Source: Auanema rhodensis
Lineage: Eukaryota; Nematoda; Chromadorea; Rhabditida; Rhabditidae
NCBI GenBank assembly: GCA_964057225.1
Contig: OZ059895.1
Location: 2,480,001 to 2,544,000 of the forward strand
Length of the DNA: 64,000 nt
Direction of reading: 5' to 3'
In this document: one piece after another, positions 38,962-52,100 of the stretch
How positions within the stretch are numbered: the stretch's first letter is position 1
How the letters are laid out: each line of letters begins with the position of its first letter
The notes under the pieces: model-generated
Database searches by the model: none
Told to the model about the DNA's origin: nothing
The model's input: the letters and a program-made list of their open reading frames with translations, nothing else
Position numbers and translations under genes: made by a program

Positions 38962-41900
38962 GATGCGGATTTTTAAGCTGCGTCGATTTGTCTTATCAGA
39001 TTTGCGCTAGCTTAAAAATGCACCGAGATATCAACTGATATAAGTTCACACTTATATCCTCGATTTTCACCCTGAAGAATTGATTTTTTCGTTGAATAAC
39101 ATTGTCCATCGTCTTCGGCTTGAAAAAAGGAATCTGAAAACATCTACTTTTTGCTAAATTATTTTGAAATTTTTCGAAAAAATTTTTGTCAAAATGTTTT
39201 TGGAAGCAATGTTGAGTGTACATGGAAACTCAACATACACTTATGCATCATTTTTCGAACAATCATAACTAATTTTTGTATTAAGCTTTTCTCAATGTAG
39301 TATAGTGCATCCGATGCGGATTTTTAAGCTGCGTCGATCTGTTTTATCAGATTTGCGCTAGCTTAAAAATGCACCAAGATATCAACTGATATAAGTTCAC
39401 ACTTATATCCTCGATTTTCACCCTGAAGAATTAATTTTTTCGTTGAATAACATTGTCCATCGTCTTCGCCTTGAAAAAAGGAATCTAAAAACATCTACTT
39501 TTTGCTAAATTATTTTGAAATTTTTTGAAAAAATTTTTGTCAAAATGTTTTTGGAAGCAATGTTGAGTGTACATGGAAACTCAACATACACTTATGCATC
39601 ATTTTTCGAACAATCATAACTAATTTTTGTATTAAGCGTTTCTCAATGTAGTATAGTGCATTCGATGCGGATTTTTAAGCTGGGTCGATCTGTGTTATCA
39701 GATTTGCGCTAGCTTAAAAATGCACCGAGATATCAACTGATATAAGTTCACACTTATATCCTCGATTTTCACCCTGAAGAATCAATTTTTTCGTTGAATA
39801 ACGTTGTCCATCGTCTTCGCCTTGAAAAAAGGAATCTAAAAACATCTACTTTTTGCTAAATTATTTTGAAATTTTTCGAAAAAATTTTTGTCAAAATGTT
39901 TTTGGAAGCAATGTTGAGTGTACATGGAAACTCAACATACACTTATGCATCATTTTTCGAACAATCATAACTAATTTTTGTATTAAGCGTTTCTCAATGT
40001 AGTATAGTGCATCCGATGCGGATTTTTAAGCTGCGTCGATCTGTGTTATCAGATTTGCGCTAGCTTAAAAATGCACCGAGATATCAACTGATATAAGTTC
40101 ACACTTATATCCTCGATTTTCACCCTGAAGAATTGATTTTTTCGTTGAATAACATTGTCCATCGTCTTCGCCTTGAAAAAAGGAATCTGAAAACATCTAC
40201 TTTTTGCTAAATTATTTTGAAATTTTTCGAAAAAATTTTTGTCAAAATGTTTTTGGAAGCAATGTTGAGTGTACATGGAAACTCAACATACACTAATGCA
40301 TCATTTTTCAAACGATCATAACTAATTTTTGTATTAAGCGTTTCTCAATGTAGTATAGTGCATTCGATGCGGATTTTTAAGCTGCGTCGATTTGTGTTAT
40401 CAGATTTGCGCTAGCTTAAAAATGCACCGAGATATCAACTGATATAAGTTCACACTTATATCCTCGATTTTCACCCTGAAGAATTAATTTTTTCGTTGAA
40501 TAACATTGTCCATCGTCTTCGCCTTGAAAAAAGGAATCTAAAAACATCTACTTTTTGCTAAATTATTTTGAAATTTTTCGAAAAAATTTTTGTCAAAATG
40601 TTTTTGGAAGCAATGTTGAGTGTACATGGAAACTTAACATACACTTATGCATCATTTTTCAAACGATCATAACTAATTTTTGTATTAAGCGTTTCTCAAT
40701 GTAGTATAGTGCATTCGATGCGGATTTTTAAGCTGCGTCGATTTGTCTTATCAGATTTGCGCTAGCTTAAAAATGCACCGTGATATCAACTGATATATGT
40801 TCACACTTATATCCTCGATTTTCACCCTGAAGAATTAATTTTTTCGTTGAATAACATTGTCCATCGTCTTCGCCTTAAAAAAAGGAATCTAAAAACATCT
40901 ACTTTTTGCTAAATTATTTTGAAATTTTTCGAAAAAATTTTTGTCAAAATGTTTTTGGAAGCAATGTTGAGTGTACATGGAAACTCAACATACACTTATG
41001 CATCATTTTTCGAACAATCATAACTAATTTTTGTATTAAGCGTTTCTCAATGTAGTATAGTGCATTCGATGCGGATTTTTAAGCTGGGTCGATCTGTGTT
41101 ATCAGATTTGCGCTAGCTTAAAAATGCACCGAGATATCAACTGATATAAGTTCACACTTATATCCTCGATTTTCACCCTGAAGAATCAATTTTTTCGTTG
41201 AATAACGTTGTCCATCGTCTTCGCCTTGAAAAAAGGAATCTAAAAACATCTACTTTTTGCTAAATTATTTTGAAATTTTTCGAAAAAATTTTTGTCAAAA
41301 TGTTTTTGGAAGCAATGTTGAGTGTACATGGAAACTCAACATACACTTATGCATCATTTTTCGAACAATCATAACTAATTTTTGTATTAAGCGTTTCTCA
41401 ATGTAGTATAGTGCATCCGATGCGGATTTTTAAGCTGCGTCGATCTGTGTTATCAGATTTGCGCTAGCTTAAAAATGCACCGAGATATCAACTGATATAA
41501 GTTCACACTTATATCCTCGATTTTCACCCTGAAGAATTGATTTTTTCGTTGAATAACATTGTCCATCGTCTTCGCCTTGAAAAAAGGAATCTGAAAACAT
41601 CTACTTTTTGCTAAATTATTTTGAAATTTTTCGAAAAAATTTTTGTCAAAATGTTTTTGGAAGCAATGTTGAGTGTACATGGAAACTCAACATACACTTA
41701 TGCATCATTTTTCGAACAATCATAACTAATTTTTGTATTAAGCGTTTCTCAATGTAGTATAGTGCATTCGATGCGGATTTTTAAGCTGCGTCGATTTGTC
41801 TTATCAGATTTGCGCTAGCTTAAAAATGCACCGAGATATCAACTGATATAAGTTCACACTTATATCCTCGATTTTCACCCTGAAGAATCAATTTTTTCGT

Positions 41901-44900
41901 TGAATAACGTTGTCTATCGTCTTCGCCTTGAAAAAAGGAATCTAAAAACATCTACTTTTTGCTAAATTATTTTGAAATTTTTCGAAAAAATTTTTGTCAA
42001 AATGTTTTTGGAAGCAATGTTGAGTGTACATGGAAACTCAACATACACTTATGCATCATTTTTCGAACAATCATAACTAATTTTTGTATTAAGCGTTTCT
42101 CAATGTAGTATAGTGCATCCGATGCGGATTTTTAAGCTGCGTCGATTTGTGTTATCAGATTTGCGCTAGCTTAAAAATGCACCGAGATATCAACTGATAT
42201 AAGTTCACACTTATATCCTCGATTTTCACCCTGAAGAATTAATTTTTTCGTTGAATAACATTGTCCATCGTCTTCGCCTTGAAAAAAGGAATCTGAAAAC
42301 ATCTACTTTTTGCTAAATTATTTTGAAATTTTTCGAAAAAATTTTTGTCAAAATGTTTTTGGAAGCAATGTTGAGTGTACATGGAAACTCAACATACACT
42401 AATGCATCATTTTTCAAACGATCATAACTAATTTTTGTATTAAGCGTTTCTCAATGTAGTATAGTGCATTCGATGCGGATTTTTAAGCTGCGTCGATTTG
42501 TCTTATCAGATTTGCGCTAGCTTAAAAATGCACCGAGATATCAACTGATATAAGTTCACACTTATATCCTCGATTTTCACCCTGAAGAATCAATTTTTTC
42601 GTTGAATAACGTTGTCCATCGTCTTCGCCTTGAAAAAAGGAATCTAAAAACATCTACTTTTTGCTAAATTATTTTGAAATTTTTCGAAAAAATTTTTGTC
42701 AAAATGTTTTTGGAAGCAATGTTGAGTGTACATGGAAACTCAACATACACTTATGCATCATTTTTCGAACAATCATAACTAATTTTTGTATTAAGCGTTT
42801 CTCAATGTAGTATAGTGCATTCGATGCGGATTTTTAAGCTGGGTCGATCTGTGTTATCAGATTTGCGCTAGCTTAAAAATGCACCGAGATATCAACTGAT
42901 ATAAGTTCACACTTATATCCTCGATTTTCACCCTGAAGAATCAATTTTTTCGTTGAATAACGTTGTCCATCGTCTTCGCCTTGAAAAAAGGAATCTAAAA
43001 ACATCTACTTTTTGCTAAATTATTTTGAAATTTTTCGAAAAAATTTTTGTCAAAATGTTTTTGGAAGCAATGTTGAGTGTACATGGAAACTCAACATACA
43101 CTTATGCATCATTTTTCGAACAATCATAACTAATTTTTGTATTAAGCGTTTCTCAATGTAGTATAGTGCATCCGATGCGGATTTTTAAGCTGCGTCGATC
43201 TGTGTTATCAGATTTGCGCTAGCTTAAAAATGCACCGAGATATCAACTGATATAAGTTCACACTTATATCCTCGATTTTCACCCTGAAGAATTGATTTTT
43301 TCGTTGAATAACATTGTCCATCGTCTTCGCCTTGAAAAAAGGAATCTGAAAACATCTACTTTTTGCTAAATTATTTTGAAATTTTTCGAAAAAATTTTTG
43401 TCAAAATGTTTTTGGAAGCAATGTTGAGTGTACATGGAAACTCAACATACACTTATGCATCATTTTTCGAACAATCATAACTAATTTTTGTATTAAGCGT
43501 TTCTCAATGTAGTATAGTGCATTCGATGCGGATTTTTAAGCTGCGTCGATTTGTCTTATCAGATTTGCGCTAGCTTAAAAATGCACCGAGATATCAACTG
43601 ATATAAGTTCACACTTATATCCTCGATTTTCACCCTGAAGAATCAATTTTTTCGTTGAATAACGTTGTCCATCGTCTTCGCCTTGAAAAAAGGAATCTAA
43701 AAACATCTACTTTTTGCTAAATTATTTTGAAATTTTTCGAAAAAATTTTTGTCAAAATGTTTTTGGAAGCAATGTTGAGTGTACATGGAAACTCAACATA
43801 CACTTATGCATCATTTTTCGAACAATCATAACTAATTTTTGTATTAAGCGTTTCTCAATGTAGTATAGTGCATCCGATGCGGATTTTTAAGCTGCGTCGA
43901 TTTGTGTTATCAGATTTGCGCTAGCTTAAAAATGCACCGAGATATCAACTGATATAAGTTCACACTTATATCCTCGATTTTCACCCTGAAGAATTAATTT
44001 TTTCGTTGAATAACATTGTCCATCGTCTTCGCCTTGAAAAAAGGAATCTGAAAACATCTACTTTTTGCTAAATTATTTTGAAATTTTTCGAAAAAATTTT
44101 TGTCAAAATGTTTTTGGAAGCAATGTTGAGTGTACATGGAAACTCAACATACACTAATGCATCATTTTTCAAACGATCATAACTAATTTTTGTATTAAGC
44201 GTTTCTCAATGTAGTATAGTGCATTCGATGCGGATTTTTAAGCTGCGTCGATTGGTGTTATCAGATTTGCGCTAGCTTAAAAATGCACCGAGATATCAAC
44301 TGATATAAGTTCACACTTATATCCTCGATTTTCACCCTGAAGAATTAATTTTTTCGTTGAATAACATTGTCCATCGTCTTTGCCTTGAAAAAAGGAATCT
44401 AAAAACATCTACTTTTTGCTAAATTATTTTGAAATTTTTCGAAAAAATTTTTGTCAAAATGTTTTTGGAAGCAATGTTGAGTGTACATGGAAACTCAACA
44501 TACACTTATGCATCATTTTTCAAACGATCATAACTAATTTTTGTATTAAGCGTTTCTCAATGTAGTATAGTGCATTCGATGCGGATTTTTAAGCTGGGTC
44601 GATCTGTGTTATCAGATTTGCGCTAGCTTAAAAATGCACCGAGATATCAACTGATATAAGTTCACACTTATATCCTCGATTTTCACCCTGAAGAATTAAT
44701 TTTTTCGTTGAATAACATTGTCCATCGTCTTCGCCTTGAAAAAAAGAATCTAAAAACATCTACTTTTTGCTAAATTATTTTGAAATTTTTCGAAAAAATT
44801 TTTGTCAAAATGTTTTTGGAAGCAATGTTGAGTGTACATGGAAACTCAACATACACTAATGCATCATTTTTCAAACGATCATAACTAATTTTTGTATTAA

Positions 44901-47900
44901 GCGTTTCTCAATGTAGTATAGTGCATTCGATGCGGATTTTTAAGCTGCGTCGATTTGTCTTATCAGATTTGCGCTAGCTTAAAAATGCACCGAGATATCA
45001 ACTGATATATGTTCACACTTATAACCTCGATTTTCACCCTGAAGAATTAATTTTTTCGTTGAATAACATTGTCCATCGTCTTCGCCTTGAAAAAAGAAAT
45101 CTAAAAACATCTACTTTTTGCTAAATTATTTTGAAATTTTTCGAAAAAATTTTTGTCAAAATGTTTTTGGAAGCAATGTTGAGTGTACATGGAAACTCAA
45201 CATACACTTATGCATCATTTTTCAAACGATCATAACTAATTTTTGTATTAAGCGTTTCTCAATGTAGTATAGTGCATTCGATGCGGATTTTTAAGCTGCG
45301 TCGATTTGTCTTATCAGATTTGCGCTAGCTTAAAAATGCACCGAGATATCAACTGATATAAGTTCACACTTATATCCTCGATTTTCACCCTGAAGAATCA
45401 ATTTTTTCGTTGAATAACGTTGTCCATCGTCTTCGCCTTGAAAAAAGGAATCTAAAAACATCTACTTTTTGCTAAATTATTTTGAAATTTTTCGAAAAAA
45501 TTTTTGTCAAAATGTTTTTGGAAGCAATGTTGAGTGTACATGGAAACTCAACATACACTTATGCATCATTTTTCGAACAATCATAACTAATTTTTGTATT
45601 AAGCGTTTCTCAATGTAGTATAGTGCATCCGATGCGGATTTTTAAGCTGCGTCGATCTGTGTTATCAGATTTGCGCTAGCTTAAAAATGCACCGAGATAT
45701 CAACTGATATAAGTTCACACTTATATCCTCGATTTTCACCCTGAAGAATTGATTTTTTCGTTGAATAACATTGTCCATCGTCTTCGCCTTGAAAAAAGGA
45801 ATCTGAAAACATCTACTTTTTGCTAAATTATTTTGAAATTTTTCGAAAAAAGTTTTGTCAAAATGTTTTTGGAAGCAATGTTGAGTGTACATGGAAACTC
45901 AACATACACTAATGCATCATTTTTCAAACGATCATAACTAATTTTTGTATTAAGCGTTTCTCAATGTAGTATAGTGCATTCGATGCGGATTTTTAAGCTG
46001 CGTCGATTTGTGTTATCAGATTTGCGCTAGCTTAAAAATGCACCGAGATATCAACTGATATAAGTTCACACATATATCCTCGATTTTCACCCTGAAGAAT
46101 TAATTTTTTCGTTGAATAACATTGTCCATCGTCTTTGCCTTGAAAAAAGGAATCTAAAAACATCTACTTTTTGCTAAATTATTTTGAAATTTTTCGAAAA
46201 AATTTTTGTCAAAATGTTTTTGGAAGCAATGTTGAGTGTACATGGAAACTCAACATACACTTATGCATCATTTTTCGAACAATCATAACTAATTTTTGTA
46301 TTAAGCGTTTCTCAATGTAGTATAGTGCATCCGATGCGGATTTTTAAGCTGCGTCGATCTGTGTTATCAGATTTGCGCTAGCTTAAAAATGCACCGAGAT
46401 ATCAACTGATATAAGTTCACACTTATATCCTCGATTTTCACCCTGAAGAATTGATTTTTTCGTTGAATAACATTGTCCATCGTCTTCGCCTTGAAAAAAG
46501 GAATCTGAAAACATCTACTTTTTGCTAAATTATTTTGAAATTTTTCGAAAAAAGTTTTGTCAAAATGTTTTTGGAAGCAATGTTGAGTGTACATGGAAAC
46601 TCAACATACACTAATGCATCATTTTTCAAACGATCATAACTAATTTTTGTATTAAGCGTTTCTCAATGTAGTATAGTGCATTCGATGCGGATTTTTAAGC
46701 TGCGTCGATTTGTGTTATCAGATTTGCGCTAGCTTAAAAATGCACCGAGATATCAACTGATATAAGTTCACACATATATCCTCGATTTTCACCCTGAAGA
46801 ATTAATTTTTTCGTTGAATAACATTGTCCATCGTCTTTGCCTTGAAAAAAGGAATCTAAAAACATCTACTTTTTGCTAAATTATTTTGAAATTTTTGGAA
46901 AAAATTTTTGCCAAAATGTTTTTGGAAGCAATGTTGAGTGTACATGGAAACTCAACATACACTAATGCATCATTTTTCAAACGATCATAACTAATTTTTG
47001 TATTAAGCGTTTCTCAATGTAGTATAGTGCATTCGATGCGGATTTTTAAGCTGCGTCGATTTGTGTTATCAGATTTGCGCTAGCTTAAAAATGCACCGAG
47101 ATATCAACTGATATAAGTTCACACTTATATCCTCGATTTTCACCCTGAAGAATTAATTTTTTCGTTGAATAACATTGTCCATCGTCTTCGCCTTGAAAAA
47201 AGGAATCTGAAAACATCTACTTTTTGCTAAATTATTTTGAAATTTTTCGAAAAAATTTTTGTCAAAATGTTTTTGGAAGCAATGTTGAGTGTACATGGAA
47301 ACTCAACATACACTAATGCATCATTTTTCAAACGATCATAACTAATTTTTGTATTAAGCGTTTCTCAATGTAGTATAGTGCATTCGATGCGGATTTTTAA
47401 GCTGCGTCGATTTGTGTTATCAGATTTGCGCTAGCTTAAAAATGCACCGAGATATCAACTGATATAAGTTCACACTTATATCCTCGATTTTCACCCTGAA
47501 GAATTAATTTTTTCGTTGAATAACATTGTCCATCGTCTTCGCCTTGAAAAAAGGAATCTAAAAACATCTACTTTTTGCTAAATTATTTTGAAATTTTTCG
47601 AAAAAATTTTTGTCAAAATGTTTTTGGAAGCAATGTTGAGTGTACATGGAAACTCAACATACACTTATGCATCATTTTTCAAACGATCATAACTAATTCT
47701 TGTATTAAGCGTTTCTCAATGTAGTATAGTGCATTCGATGCGGATTTTTAAGCTGGGTCGATCTGTGTTATCAGATTTGCGCTAGCTTAAAAATGCACCG
47801 AGATATCAACTGATATAAGTTCACACTTATATCCTCGATTTTCACCCTGAAGAATTAATTTTTTCGTTGAATAACATTGTCCATCGTCTTCGCCTTGAAA

Positions 47901-49140
47901 AAAAGTATCTAAAAACATCTACTTTTTGCTAAATTATTTTGAAATTTTTCGAAAAAATTTTTGTCAAAATGTTTTTGGAAGCAATGTTGAGTGTACATGG
48001 AAACTCAACATACACTAATGCATCATTTTTCAAACGATCATAACTAATTTTTGTATTAAGCGTTTCTCAATGTAGTATAGTGCATTCGATGCGGATTTTT
48101 AAGCTGCGTCGATTTGTGTTATCAGATTTGCGCTAGCTTAAAAATGCACCGAGATATCAACTGATATAAGTTCACACTTATATCCTCGATTTTCACCCTG
48201 AAGAATTAATTTTTTCGTTGAATAACATTGTCCATCGTCTTCGCCTTGAAAAAAGAAATCTAAAAACATCTACTTTTTGCTAAATTATTTTGAAATTTTT
48301 CGAAAAAATTTTTGTCAAAATGTTTTTGGAAGCAATGTTGAGTGTACATGGAAACTCAACATACACTTATGCATCATTTTTCAAACGATCATAACTAATT
48401 TTTGTATTAAGCGTTTTTCAATGTAGTATAGTGCATTCGATGCGGATTTTTAAGCTGCGTCGATTAGTCTTATCAGATTTGCGCTAGCTTAAAAATGCAC
48501 CGAGATATCAACTGATATAAGTTCACACTTATATCCTCGATTTTCACCCTGAAGAATTAATTTTTTCGTTGAATAACATTGTCCATCGTCTTCGCCTTGA
48601 AAAAAGAAATCTAAAAACATCTACTTTTTGCTAAATTATTTTGAAATTTTTCGAAAAAATTTTTGTCAAAATGTTTTTGGAAGCAATGTTGAGTGTACAT
48701 GGAAACTCAACATACACTTATGCATCATTTTTCGAACAATCATAACTAATTTTTGTATTAAGCGTTTCTCAATGTAGTATAGTGCATTCGATGCGGATTT
48801 TTAAGCTGGGTCGATCTGTGTTATCAGATTTGCGCTAGCTTAAAAATGCACCGAGATATCAACTGATATAAGTTCACACTTATATCCTCGATTTTCACCC
48901 TGAAGAATTAATTTTTTCGTTGAATAACATTGTCCATCGTCTTTGCCTTGAAAAAAGGAATCTGAAAACATCTACTTTTTGCTAAATTATTTTGAAATTT
49001 TTCGAAAAAATTTTTGTCAAAATGTTTTTGGAAGCAATGTTGAGTGTACATGGAAACTCAACATACACTAATGCATCATTTTTCAAACGATCATAACTAA
49101 TTTTTGTATTAAGCGTTTCTCAATGTAGTATAGTGCATTC
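38962..49140 (+). repeat. Zone 5a: new family with T155C/A281T and partial 5-monomer period
   Basis: There are 29 monomers. From 38962, markers absent or rare earlier become common: T155C (CTTCGCC), A281T (CTTATG), A296G with G300A (CGAACAATC), T350C, C27T, G31C, C20G, T120C with A140G, and A121G with A175G. Copies at 41068, 41419, 41770 and 42121 match those at 42823, 43174, 43525 and 43876 at almost all markers, giving a 1755-bp spacing. The order is less regular after 44227. The first copy (38962) has private changes, including CTTCGGC and an AAGCTTTTC that creates an AAGCTT site. Confidence 0.87.
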
Positions 49141-52100
49141 GATGCGGATTTTTAAGCTGCGTCGATTTGTGTTATCAGATTTGCGCTAGCTTAAAAATGC
49201 ACCGAGATATGAACTGATATAAGTTCACACTTATATCCTCGATTTTCACCCTGAAGAATTAATTTTTTCGTAGAATAACATTGTCCATCGTCTTTGCCTT
49301 GAAAAAAGGAATCTAAAAACATCTACTTTTTGCTAAATTATTTTGAAATTTTTCGAAAAAATTTTTGTCAAAATGTTTTTGGAAGCAATGTTGAGTGTAC
49401 ATGGAAACTCAACATACACTTATGCATCATTTTTCGAACAATCATAACTAATTTTTGTATTAAGCGTTTCTCAATGTAGTATAGTGCATTCGATGCGGAT
49501 TTTTAAGCTGGGTCGATCTGTGTTATCAGATTTGCGCTAGCTTAAAAATGCACCGAGATATCAACTGATATAAGTTCACACTTATATCCTCGATTTTCAC
49601 CCTGAAGAATTAATTTTTTCGTTGAATAACATTGTCCATCGTCTTCGCCTTGAAAAAAGGAATCTAAAAACATCTACTTTTTGCTAAATTATTTTGAAAT
49701 TTTTCGAAAAAATTTTTGTCAAAATGTTTTTGGAAGCAATGTTGAGTGTACATGGAAACTCAACATACACTAATGCATCATTTTTCAAACGATCATAACT
49801 AATTTTTGTATTAAGCGTTTCTCAATGTAGTATAGTGCATTCGATGCGGATTTTTAAGCTGCGTCGATCTGTGTTATCAGATTTGCGCTAGCTGAAAAAT
49901 GCACCGAGATATCAACTGATATAAGTTCACACTTATATCCTCGATTTTCACCATGAAGAAATAATTTTTTTGTTGAATAACATTGTCCATCGTCTTTGCC
50001 TTGAAAAATGGAATCTAAAAACATCTACTTTTTGCTAAATTATTTTGAAATTTTTCGAAAAAATTTTTGTCAAAATGTTTTTGGAAGCAATGTTGAGTGT
50101 ACATGGAAACTCAACATACACTTATGCATCATTTTTCGAACAATCATAACTAATTTTTGTATTAAGCGTTTCTCAATGTAGTATAGTGCATTCGATGCGG
50201 ATTTTTAAGCTGCGTCGATTTGTCTTATCAGATTTGCGCTAGCTTAAAAATGCACCGAGATATCAACTGATATATGTTCACACTTATATCCTCGATTTTC
50301 ACCCTGAAGAATTAATTTTTTCGTTGAATAACATTGTCCATCGTCTTCGCCTTGAAAAAAAGAATCTAAAAACATCTACTTTTTGCTAAATTATTTTGAA
50401 ATTTTTCGAAAAAATTTTTGTCAATATGTTTTTGGAAGCAATGTTGAGTGTACATGGAAACTCAACATACACTAATGCATCATTTTTCAAACGATCATAA
50501 CTAATTTTTGTATTAAGCGTTTCTCAATGTAGTATAGTGCATTCGATGCGGATTTTTAAGCTGCGTCGATTTGTGTTATCAGATTTGCGCTAGCTTAAAA
50601 ATGCACCGAGATATCAACTGATATAAGTTCACACTTATATCCTCGATTTTCACCCTGAAGAATTAAATTTTTCGTTGAATAACATTGTCCATCGTCTTCG
50701 CCTTGAAAAAAAGAATCTAAAAACAACTACTTTTTGCTAAATTATTTTGAAATTTTTCGAAAAAATTTTTGTCAAAATGTTTTTGGAAGCAATGTTGAGT
50801 GTACATGGAAACTCAACATACACTAATGCATCATTTTTCAAACCATCATAACTAATTTTTGTATTAAGCGTTTCTCAATGTAGTATAGTGCATTCGATGC
50901 GGATTTTTAAGCTGCGTCGATCTGTGTTATCAGATTTGCGCTAGCTTAAAAATGCACCGAGATATCAACTGATATAAGTTCACACTTATATCCTCGATTT
51001 TCACCCTGAAGAATTAATTTTTTCGTTGAATAACATTGTCCATCGTCTTCGCCTTGAAAAAAAGAATCTAAAAACATCTACTTTTTGCTAAATTATTTTG
51101 AAATTTTTCGAAAAAATTTTTGTCAAAATGTTTTTGGAAGCAATGTTGAGTGTACATGGAAACTCAACATACACTTATGCATCATTTTTCGAACAATCAT
51201 AACTAATTTTTGTATTAAGCGTTTCTCAATGTAGTATAGTGCATTCGATGCGGATTTTTAAGCTGGGTCGATCTGTGTTATCAGATTTGCGCTAGCTTAA
51301 AAATGCACCGAGATATCAACTGATATAAGTTCACACTTATATCCTCGATTTTCACCCTGAAGAATTAATTTTTTCGTTGAATAACATTGTCCATCGTCTT
51401 CGCCTTGAAAAAAAGAATCTAAAAACATCTACTTTTTGCTAAATTATTTTGAAATTTTTCGAAAAAATTTTTGTCAAAATGTTTTTGGAAGCAATGTTGA
51501 GTGTACATGGAAACTCAACATACACTAATGCATCATTTTTCAAACGATCCTAACTAATTTTTGTATTAAGCGTTTCTCAATGTAGTATAGTGCATTCGAT
51601 GCGGATTTTTAAGTTGCGTCGATTTGTGTTATCAGATTTGCGCTAGCTTAAAAATGCACCGAGATATGAACTGATATAAGTTCACACTTATATCCTCGAT
51701 TTTCACCCTGAAGAATTAATTTTTTCGTAGAATAACATTGTCCATCGTCTTTGCCTTGAAAAAAGGAATCTAAAAACATCTACTTTTTGCTAAATTATTT
51801 TGAAATTTTTCGAAAAAATTTTTGTCAAAATGTTTTTGGAAGCAATGTTGAGTGTACATGGAAACTCAACATACACTTATGCATCATTTTTCGAACAATC
51901 ATAACTAATTTTTGTATTAAGCGTTTCTCAATGTAGTATAGTGCATTCGATGCGGATTTTTAAGCTGGGTCGATCTGTGTTATCAGATTTGCGCTAGCTT
52001 AAAAATGCACCGAGATATCAACTGATATAAGTTCACACTTATATCCTCGATTTTCACCCTGAAGAATTAATTTTTTCGTTGAATAACATTGTCCATCGTC

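Noticed and set aside
39279-39290. AAGCTT created in the monomer at 38962 as a regulatory or cloning-site signal
   Set aside because: It is a single-base private change (AAGCG to AAGCT) in one divergent boundary copy.
38996-46594. 75-codon minus-strand open frames at 38996-39223, 40049-40276, 41453-41680, 43208-43435, 45665-45892 and 46367-46594 as protein genes
   Set aside because: Each lies wholly inside a satellite monomer, covers all three dyad elements' flanks or cores, and is open only because two stops are mutated. There is no recognisable domain or coding-type substitution pattern, and the same sequence is closed in the other 176 monomers.
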